Positions 55,656 through 64,000 of a stretch of DNA of 64,000 nt are shown here, piece by piece. The position numbers and the translations under genes were made by a program. This DNA is from Amorphophallus konjac (Eukaryota > Streptophyta > Magnoliopsida > Alismatales > Araceae), in NCBI GenBank assembly GCA_022559845.1, contig CM040121.1:509248566-509312565 (forward strand). The letters are read 5' to 3'. The notes under the pieces were generated by a model, which saw only the letters and a list, made by a program, of their open reading frames with translations, had not been told where the DNA came from and ran no database searches. Position 1 is the stretch's first letter; every line of letters begins with the position of its first letter.

Positions 55656-58105
55656 AGAGAGAAAGAAAGAGAGGGAGTGTGAGCCTTGATGTAGTGGAGG
55701 GGGTGAGGAAGAGCAGGAAGGCCGTTGCCACTGCTCGACCCCAACTCCCTCCTCGTCTCCTTATCCTTCTTCTTCTGTTCTTGATTTCTACTTCTCCCCT
55801 CATTTGGGCTTGAATGTATGCTTTGATGTACATGGTCGGTTATGGCCTTTTCTCTTCATGAATGAAAATCCCCCCCTCTTTGGGTTTCTTACTGCCTCTG
55901 TTGGTTTTGGTCGTTACGTGTGTTTGGCCGTCTTCTTCCTCCCTTCTGGTGGTGTGCTCGCAGGCAATGATATTTCCCCCTTGGCATAGCTCCTTCGTAG
56001 GGCCTCTGACCTTCACCCTCGCCCATTTGCCTGAGGGGAGATACCCCTCTCTTGCCCCTCGAACACCCTAACCCAACGCTATTGACCAAGTACTTCCCTG
56101 GGCCATCCTCCCTTCCTGCCAAATTTCCCTAGGGTTTGGCCAACTCAATGCCCCTGGCCCGGTCCCTCTTCCACCTTCATCCTCCCAGAAGACCACAACC
56201 CGGTGCATTTCCACCCCTTCCGGCTGGTACACCTGACACTAACCCCTGGCCGGCACACCCTTGGCGCCCTAACCCGACACACGCCTGAAGCCCCTCAGCC
56301 CGACATGCTCTGGCCAACTCCTACCCGGCACAGCCCTCCTTCGCCCCTTCTTCCCCGGCACACTGCCGGGGCATCCCAGCCCGGCACACCTCCCTCAGCC
56401 CTACCATCCGGCACGCTAGTCCCCTCTTCTCACCCGGTGCACCCCAGCCAGTGTTAGAGGTGTCTTCCGTTCGTCGGTTCCTCCGAGCTTTTCGAAGTTT
56501 TATCAAAGGTGATGCTGCCTCTGGCACCCACATCAAATTGTCGAGTTCCGCCACTCCTTGTGGGCGCGTTCCCTTTTACGCCCCTTACCATCCGGGTCAA
56601 GGGGAGATGCTACTGAATTTTCATCAGAATCAATGAACCCATTAAAAGACAAAAGGAAGCAACTAAAAAATAAAAGAAATAACAATGAGACGCTCCCGTG
56701 AGTCGAGAGAACTGTGAAAGGCGCGAAGAGGACTGCACTTGAACACCGCTGTGACGAACCGACAAACGCGAACATAAGCATTAGTTGCATAATGAAGAAG
56801 AGACTTAACTAACATTTCTCATGTGCATTGCATGAATAAAGGAGGTTGCATCTCCCCTGCATACCATTGCATCACATCTCACGTGTGCCTGCATGCCATG
56901 ACTCCGTGGTATATGAAATAGCGTCGTGTGAAAGATCTGATTATGTTCGGTCGGAAACCTTCCCTATGCGTGAGGACTGACCTCCGCCTTGTACTCGGGG
57001 TCGATTCTCAAACTTAATTCCCCTCTTGCATTTGCTTGAACTTATGTGTGGACTGTTGAACCCGACCGTCTGCACACATCAAATATACATCCGAAATGCC
57101 GAACATAATCATGAACATGATACACATGAATAAAACAAAACCAAATCAAACCCCTCGCATACATCTCATGAATAAGAGGAACCTTCCCCGACCCAGCCAT
57201 AGCCGCATCAACCCTTGAACCAACTTGTCCCTTGCCCGTGCCTTGCCCGGTGCACTCCACCCCTTTCTTGCCCGGGGCACCCTCGCGCCCACTTGGCCGG
57301 CACACCACACCTCCCTCCTTGCCCGGTACAGCCTCATCCATTTCAGCCCGGCGCGCCCCTTGACCTCTTCTCCCCAGGCCGGTACACCCTCCGGTCCGGC
57401 ACACCGCACCTCCCTCCTTGCCCGGTACACCCCTAACCGTGCCTTGCCCGGCACACCCCTCTTGGCCCATTCTCCGGCACGCTCTTATCACCTCTACCCG
57501 GCACAGTCCAAACGCCCTTCTGCTCGATGTGCTCCCTTCACCCCAGCCCAGCACACTCTGGCAGTCTCCATCGGCGCACCCCCGCCTGCCTGGCCGGCAC
57601 ACTCCTGGCCTGCCCTACCGGCGCACTCTTGGCTTGCCCCTTTGCCCGGTACACCCCTCGCCCGCCTTGCCCGGCACGCTTGCCAGGCCTCCCTCACCGG
57701 CACGCCCGCCAACGTCCCTTGTCCGGCATACTTGCCAGCCTGCTCTGCCGGCACACCTTCTAACCTTCCTCTCCCGGTATACCCGAAATGCAATAATACA
57801 ATAAAAAGGGAAACACAATAATAAAAAAATGATAATGATAGCAATGAAATGAATAATAATAATAATAACAAGGAATACCACGCATATGCAATAGAAGAAG
57901 AGTCAATCAACATAAAAAAATGTAAATAAATGAATAACAACTGATAATAATAGTACTGATAACAAGCTCAAATATATATATATATATACAATAAATAAAC
58001 AAATAATGATAAGAATAAATAAATAATAATAATAACAACCCCACCAAAAAAATATATAAAAATAACAAATAATTATGATAAAATTTTAAATAATAATTAA
58101 ACGAT
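55656..58105 (+). repeat. T2 LTR/right flank of E2 with CGGCACAC clusters
   Basis: Continues T2 after E2. CGGCACAC clusters lie at 56218-56455 and 57215-57785, and an AATAATAA microsatellite at 57795-58105. Open frames through the clusters (for example 57225-57821) are Pro/Ala-rich repeat by-products. No gene is recognised. Where the T2 LTR ends is not clear. Confidence 0.45.
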
Positions 58106-58466
58106 GAGATCTGCTCCGCAGCCCCGTTTCTCCTCAAGATCCGGTGTAAAGGGAATATTAACGTCTCCCCTCCAAGTCAGGTTCGGACCTTGGGAACCAT
58201 CCCGATATGGCCATAATCCGGCGTTGCTCTAGGCCGATAATTCATCAAACCGGACTCGTTCCCATTGGGATTCGTTTCCGCTCTTTCATTAAAATCGCCG
58301 TAAACTCAGGGATACATTTGTATGGGTTTATTTCCGTTTACGTCGTGCCTTCAATACGGATCTTTTTCCGAACATAGAGTGGTCCATGAATGACCAACAA
58401 AATCTGAATAGAACGAGACGGCACTCGTCTTCCCTGAACCCTATGTGGTGCGGACACCCGAGCAGT
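58106..58466. other. Unassigned spacer between T2 and E3
   Basis: GC-balanced unique-looking sequence. Short frames exist on both strands but none gives a recognisable domain. Confidence 0.35.
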
Positions 58467-60736
58467 TGATCGGCACGATACGCCGAGCCATCGATACTGC
58501 ACACGGAGCACGACATGAGCCACCTCAGCATCCATCTAGCTCGGAGACAGCCTGGAGACTCCGTCCTGAGTCTCCCCATTTATTATATTTAGTTAGACTT
58601 TATATGTGTGTAATTTGTGTTTATTTCATTGCATTCGGTTTGCCATTTTGATTGTAATAGGGGCTTATGTGCAATTCGGACCCCGTGGGCCCCACGGGCC
58701 CCCCAGGCCCCATCCCATTGGGCCACCTCAGCCTAGGGTCCCATGTGGGGTCAGTCAACATGCCAAATGGAGGTATCTAGAAGTTTGAATGGTAAAAGGA
58801 CACGTGGGGGACAAGGGGCTTGGAAAGTCCACATTTGGCCACCCACCCCCACCTACCAAGTCCACCTTCTACACCTAGTCCAAGGGCCGCCCCCCCCCCT
58901 TGTAGTTTTTTATTTATTTTTTGTGTGTGTGTCACACTGCATCCCAACCCTCCATTCCCATCCCCTAGATCCAATGGTTGTGGATGGATGTGAGATGTAA
59001 CCTATTTAAGCTTGTATTTTCTATTTTGATGAATTAATGCCATTTGATTCAAACAAATTCAAGAGCAAGGGCTGGTGCGCCCCCCTCCTCTCTCCTCCCT
59101 CTCCCCCTTGAAGCTGTGAGGCTTCCATTTTGAGGTGTGACGTGTCGTGTATCGGTTCCGACGATCGCCGCCGCCTCCACGAGCCGCCACCGCACCACCA
59201 TCGCCATCAACGGAGTTCTGCCCGTGCAGTATCATAGAAGCTTCCACGAATTTCATGTCTCAGCCCCGAGCTCAGATAGATCTGGGGATTTTAGTGGATG
59301 TTCCAGAAGTGCATCCCACAAATTTTGGTTTGCCATTCAGATCTCGTTTCATATTTTCTGATTTTCGTCCACTCTTCCATTTCGGTTCTGCCAGAGTTCT
59401 GTCTAGATTCATCCCCGCCCTGAGTTTCATGTCTTAGGTCCACTTTTTGAGTTTTTTTGGTTCGCCCAATTTTACTGGGGGTTCCATTCATTCATCCCTT
59501 CATCCACAATTTTTTTTAATTTTTCATTCACCCATCTCATATTTTTTAAAAATCATTCTCAGTCCTATCTACAGTTCTGTCCTCCTGTTCCCAGATCCGA
59601 CCACCAGTCACCCCAAAAATCATAGTAAATCACCACCACCTCCAAATCAAATTCCAAAAATAGTCCCAATTCCGTGGTTTGATACCCTACAACTTTTAAG
59701 AAGATCTCAAGAGCTGAATCGGAGGTTTACTAGGCGGTCAACGGTGGTTCTCAGATAGGTACCATGCAGATCTGAGATTTAGATTACTGTACAATAGGGA
59801 GTTGTAAATTCAATAAAGTTCTGATCCGACCAGATCCAGCAGATCTCTCTGGGTCTAGATTGAAGCACTTGAAGAAAGCTTTCCAACGATAGCTCATGCG
59901 TCCCGATCCGACGTCGGGATTGATCGAAGCGGCCGTTTTCGCCGGAGCGCGCGCCGGAAGACAGCAACCAAAATCCGTGGACAGCTAGTTCATCAATTGG
60001 GAATCGGGGCCGATCGACCCCCGATCGGTGTTCCCGGCCGACCGCCGTCCGTGGAGGCACGCCACCAGGGGTCCCCATCATAGTGGGTCCCACCCCCGCA
60101 GATCCGGAGGACAGCACCATCCGTGGGCCCCGCGGGCCCGCAGAACCCACCGTTCGGAAAGCACGAAAACGCGGAGTTCGGCACCGCCGGGCGACATCAA
60201 GATGCTGCCCGTCAACCCGAGTTGCGTGATTCCCGGGCTCTACATGTGACCTTTTACCTCCCTGCGTGGAGTGGGTCAAATCTTTGTATTGCTGTGATAT
60301 TGTTTAACCGGGAGTCCGTCATTCGGCCGGGGTTGTCTTCGCCACGCCGGGTGCGTGGAGGTAATGGTCTGAACCTCTTGGCGTTCATTTGCTTAGCTAG
60401 TATACGGTCTTTTGCCGCTGCCGAGAGTGTAGGTACTAGCCCGTGTGTCCATGTCACCGCTGTGAGAGTGAGAGTGACCCGTCCCGCGACTCGATCCGAG
60501 TCCGGAAGTTGAGTCGGACTACCCTTGACCTCCGCCGGTTCCTTAACCACGCACGGTCCGCGCTTTCCCTCGCTTGGGACGACGAGTGAGCTTCCACTTC
60601 TGTTAGCGACGTTTCGCCACTAGGAGCTCGTAGTGTCGGGCTTAGTGTCTCCCTGGTGTGTGTTGCTGGTCGTGTCTTCATCTAGAGTCCGAGGGTGGCA
60701 CCATATAGTGTCGACTCCCGTGTCCGTCCCGCATCA
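58467..60736 (+). repeat. E3 5' LTR (left end tentative)
   Basis: The right end is firm: GTCCCGCATCA, then AAT and a primer site. The left end is a guess at TGATCGGCACGAT, the best counterpart of the E2 start TGATGGGGACATC; it could lie up to about 120 bases further right. U3 around 58750-58990, the TATTTAA promoter region (59003-59009, followed by CTTGTATTTTC as in E2) and U5 with CCTCCCTGCGTGGAGTGGG (60259-60277) all match E2. Confidence 0.6.
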
Positions 60737-60739
60737 AAT

Positions 60740-60751
60740 TGGTATCAGAGC
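60740..60751 (+). other. E3 primer-binding site
   Basis: TGGTATCAGAGC, perfect tRNA-iMet type, three bases after the LTR end, as in E2. Confidence 0.93.
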
Positions 60752-61109
60752 GAGTCGAGTCTAGGGTAGTCATTGCATAAGTCTTGCATGCATCATGGTC
60801 TAAGTCAAGTCTAGGATCATCATTAATTTCAAAACAAAAAAAAGAGTGTTTTAAAATTGCATTTCATCCCGATAATTCGGTATCTTAAAAGGTGTTATCC
60901 GAACGTTAGGCTATGCCTATCGGGAAGACCGCACACTTGCGTGAGTGATCTTCGGATCGATTAACTCCGCCATGTACCAGATATTGGTTTAGGTCTAGGT
61001 GCATTAGTCGGTGTTTGCATTAGTTAGTGCATTCCAACCTTGCATAGCCGGTCTAGTGTAGTGTCCAAGTGTCGGCATGTCCAACATATAGTTCCCCCCC
61101 CAATTTCCC

Positions 61110-62836
61110 ATGGATTCCCAATCACCCAGGCAATATGGCCGTTGGTCCACCCATGGGCTTGGCAACCACCCACTCCACTTCCGTAGGCTCGAAGCCTCGG
61201 ATTTTTATGGCTCCAATGGCCCGGGCGACTACCTCAAGTGGGAGGCCGCCATGGACACATACTTTGATTGTTATACTATGTCCGAGGCAATGCAATTCTC
61301 TTTCGCTAAAGAGCGGCTTCTTCATGAGGCTGTCGAAAAGTGGGATTACATCGAAAGAATGAGAGAGGTTAGGGGGCAATGGCCCATCGAGTCATGGTGG
61401 GACATGAAGAGAGAGCTTAGGAAGATCTACGTGCCCCAACCGGTCACCTCCAACTGGCCTCATCAAATCACTTCCAACCAAGTGAGTCCTAGTCGGAGGC
61501 AAAGAGCCCCACACGTAGATGAGCCAAGACCCACTCCTAGGACGGTTGACTACGGGCGAGTCCACCATGATATCCCTATTCCAACCCACTCCGTTGCCGA
61601 ACTTATGCAAATGATTTTGGACCGGTTGGATGGGGTGGATAGGACACGTACTCCTAGTGATGTACTCCAACCCGAGCCTAAGGAGGTCATCGCCGGTAGT
61701 CTTAACCCGGCCCCATCAACGGAGTCCCCAAGCCCTCTCCCCATCATAGTGGATCCTCTTCTCCCACCCACGAGAGCCCCACTGCCTACACCCCCTATCC
61801 GTCAGGAGGATAAGGGTAGGGACCCACTTATCAGGGAGCGTAGTGGGTCACGACAGCAGTGTTATCGCTGCCAGGGGTTCGGCCACTACGCCGGACAATG
61901 TCCCACTCGGACATCTCTAGCCATAAAGGACAAAAGGGTTGGAGAAGCCCCACTCTCCGATCTTTATTCTAAGCCACCTCAGCCCGAGCCACCCGTGTTT
62001 CTAACGGGTATGCTTGTCATAGCCGAGCCGCTTCTTAGCTGGCTCAAGAAGGGCTTGGTCCCACTTCCCTTCCCATCTATGGACCCTATCCTACCTCTGG
62101 TGCTAATCAATTCATTTCATACCACTTTTCGGTCTAGTCACTATGTGGATACATTGGATGACCTTCTTAAAGGGTTAGACCGGCAGTGGACCTTTACGCA
62201 CTTGTTGGCTCCAGGCTTCGACCGACCCACAGGTCGTAGTTTCACTCATCCCGCTTTAGGGTCCATCACCTCCGTGTACACCGTGGGTCATGTTACCACG
62301 GAGGTTCTTCTACTCCTCCCTATGCTGGCCGAGTTCGACTTCATTCCCCTTTGCCCAAGGGAGGAATCTTACTTTCTACCTATGACTGTCGTTCCATCTC
62401 TCACAATGAATGAAGGTGATCATTTACACCTCCAAGATTTCCAAATGTGGGACAGTGATTTGTGGAAGCCTAGTCCGAGGGGTCATACCTTCTTTGATCC
62501 CTTCGACCCATTCTCTTGTGGACCCCGTGACCCACCATATTTACTCCACCTTTGCGAGAGAGTCCACCATCATACCCCCACCATCTCATCTCCCTTCATG
62601 GATGAAGGAGATCAACAACACCTTCTAGACTTCCACACATGGGATCTTGAGATGAGGGAATCCATATCGAGGGGTCACACATTCTTTGATCCCTTCGATC
62701 CCTTTCTTAGTGGGCCCCTTGGTCCACAATCTCCATTCCACTTCTTTAGGGGAGGTCACCATTATACCCTCCCCCATGGACCGGGCTGTAGACACGCCAA
62801 AATTGACATTACTGAGAGTGCATCTCATTATTACCT
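61110..62836 (+). CDS. E3 protein (3' part missing): gag, CCHC knuckle, unknown conserved block, DPFDPF repeats
   Basis: Open from the ATG at 61110 with no stop until past the insertion at 62837; the final 13 codons of the 588-codon frame belong to the inserted LTR. Residues 20-110 are a chromovirus-type gag (YLKWEAAMDTYF near 41-52, ELRKIYVP near 102-109). The linker is Pro-rich. A CCHC knuckle is at 251-264 (Cys251, Cys254, His259, Cys264). The block shared with E1 and E2 spans 293-425. Two repeats of about 70 residues follow (433-475 and 498-540), each with a W-D segment and RGHTFFDPFDPF. No pol domains. Presumably it encodes the packaging protein of a non-autonomous element. Confidence 0.85.
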
Positions 62837-64000
62837 TGTAATGCCCCAATTTGACCCGCAAATTAGTTGTGTTTGAGTGGTTTTTCCCACTTTTCTTGGA
62901 TTTCTCGCTTTTTTCTCTCTTTTCCTATCTTTCCTTATTTTTCTGGATTTTTCTGGATTTTTCTGGATTTTCTGGGCATTTTTCTCTATTTTCTGGAATT
63001 AACGACTTGATGCAGGGCGTCTTTTAAATAACGACTTTGACAAGGGCGTTTCTACAAAAAATTAACGACTTTGGTGCAGGGCGTCTTTTCTATCAAATTT
63101 CCATTTTTTTGGAATTTTCTGGGAATTTTTTTCGGATTTATTTTGGAAGAAACGCCTTCGAATAAGACGTGTCTTTGAATTAAAAAATAATAAAAAATTC
63201 GGAAAATCAAGTCACGCCTTATACAAGGTCGTGACTTTCACATTGAATATTTTAATAATATTTATTTTAACCCCTTCAAGGAATGATTTGGATGCCTTCC
63301 GGGTGTCAGAAAAATGCGCAAAAATAATCGTTGGAATCAGGGCGACGAGACGCACCTTCACCTAAAAAATGGGAAAATAATATTAATGTTGAAAAAAATA
63401 GTTTTTTTTGAATTTTGAAGTAACGTCTTGACCTAAGGCGTGTTTTAATTTTCAAATAAAATAATATTCTAATTCCAAAATTTGATTTTTTGAAGACACG
63501 CCCTCATCCAAGGCGTGTTTTAAAGAAACGCCCTGTGTACAAGTCGTCAATTTTTAAAGAAACGCCCTTGTTCAAGTCGTGTTTTGCCTTCCGAGTTCTG
63601 AACGAACTCAGCCTTTCCTCAAAGAGTCCCTACTTCGTTTGGGCACCTTCCTCGTTCTTATCTTCCCCTATTGAGGACTCTTGCTGTTCTTATCCTCCTT
63701 CCCTTATTTATCTTCTTTTTTGAAATCTATTTAAAGGGGTGGAGTTGATCCTTTGGTCCGGTTCCGGAAGTTCCCGAGAGGCTTTTTTCTCTTCTTTTCC
63801 CCTTCTTCTGTTTCTTTTTTTTTTTGGTGTTTTCGTTTTGTTCTTTTCTTTCCGCAGTCACCTCAGCCGCTTCTTCTTCTTGCGTTTTTTTTCTTCTTCT
63901 TCTTCTGCCTTTCTCTTTTCTTCTCCTCTTCTGTTCTCTTCCGCCTGTGTGTTTCTTTTTGTTTTGTTTTCTTTGCCTCTGCAGGAACCGAAGGAGGAAG
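62837..64000 (+). mobile_element. Start of a Del/Tekay-type LTR nested in E3 (runs off the window)
   Basis: Begins TGTAATGCCCCAATTTGACC, the usual start of Del/Tekay LTRs, at the exact point where the E3 frame loses similarity to itself. The rest is T-rich with hairpin units at 63001-63585 and pyrimidine-rich sequence from about 63770. The end and target duplication are outside the window. Confidence 0.75.
63001..63585. repeat. Array of ACGCC...GGCGT hairpin units
   Basis: Nine units of about 22 bases with the pattern (A/C)ACG(A/C/T)C(T/C)T, 4-7 variable bases, then AAGG(G)CGT or AAGTCGT. They start near 63001, 63030, 63063, 63150, 63212, 63421, 63497, 63525 and 63559. The two arms are complementary in each. 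Confidence 0.85.

Larger units (their letters stand above)
58467..62836 (+). mobile_element. E3: third member of the E1/E2 family, truncated by a nested LTR
   Basis: Plus-strand element with a 5' LTR, a tRNA-iMet primer site and an open frame encoding gag, a zinc knuckle, the shared block and two DPFDPF repeats. The frame is cut at 62837 by a Del-type LTR; the remaining part and the 3' LTR would lie beyond that insertion, outside the window. Confidence 0.75.

Noticed and set aside
57225..57821. 198-codon Pro/Ala/His-rich ORF
   Set aside because: Generated by the CGGCACAC cluster; composition follows the repeat and there is no gene-like context.

Overview
This is plant nuclear DNA, most likely from a flowering plant with a large, repeat-rich genome. 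The evidence is a Tat-lineage Ty3/gypsy element with a second (archaeal-type) RNase H, a Sirevirus-like Copia derivative, chromovirus-derived chromodomain elements and plant mobile domain (PMD) genes. I see no ordinary single-copy host gene, rRNA, tRNA or CRISPR array. Nearly everything is nested LTR retrotransposon sequence. The species cannot be named from the sequence alone.

Layout. (1) About 1-42.6 kb is best read as one old plus-strand Tat-type element, T1. It has gag, protease and G-patch at 274-7418 and RT, RNase H, archaeal RNase H and integrase at 7492-11345. Two antisense PMD-type genes follow (gene A, 21988 down to 12677; gene B, 39659 down to 23013), then a polypurine tract and a 3' LTR from 40979. 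T1 is opened by three younger insertions with recoverable target-site duplications: a solo LTR of Del/Tekay type in the protease active site (3106-6219, CAGGA); a gag-only Sirevirus-like element in gene A (13459-21319, CAAGT/CAAGA read on the minus strand); and element E1 in a coiled-coil exon of gene B (23346-36813, GTTGT). (2) 42.6-48.6 kb is a run of unrelated tandem-repeat arrays that looks like the hypervariable 3' UTR of a second Tat-type element, T2. Its LTR starts at 48608 and is split by element E2 (49455-55650, GAGTA). (3) About 58.5-62.8 kb is a third related element, E3, on the plus strand. It is cut at 62837 by the start of another Del-type LTR that runs off the window.

The most unusual content is the trio E1, E2 and E3. 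All are LTR elements with tRNA-iMet primer sites and no reverse transcriptase, RNase H or integrase core. They encode a shared conserved block of about 120 residues that I do not recognise, followed by repeats with a DPFDP core. The N-terminal modules differ: gag in E1, gag plus zinc knuckle in E3, and a protease-like domain without its catalytic triplet in E2. E1 has an intact 1052-codon frame that fuses gag, the new block, two repeat families, the integrase C-terminal GPY/F module and a chromodomain. E1 is also a tandem LTR-internal-LTR-internal-LTR array with one outer target duplication. I propose these are non-autonomous chromovirus derivatives that keep packaging and targeting functions and borrow pol in trans.

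A second theme is short motif arrays with variable spacers inside LTRs and UTRs. T1 carries hairpin units of the GCGGTC...GACCGT type, the right-edge LTR carries ACGCC...GGCGT units, the solo LTR carries GGGTCGACCCA palindromes and the Sirevirus-like LTRs carry AAGTCTGTACA cores.
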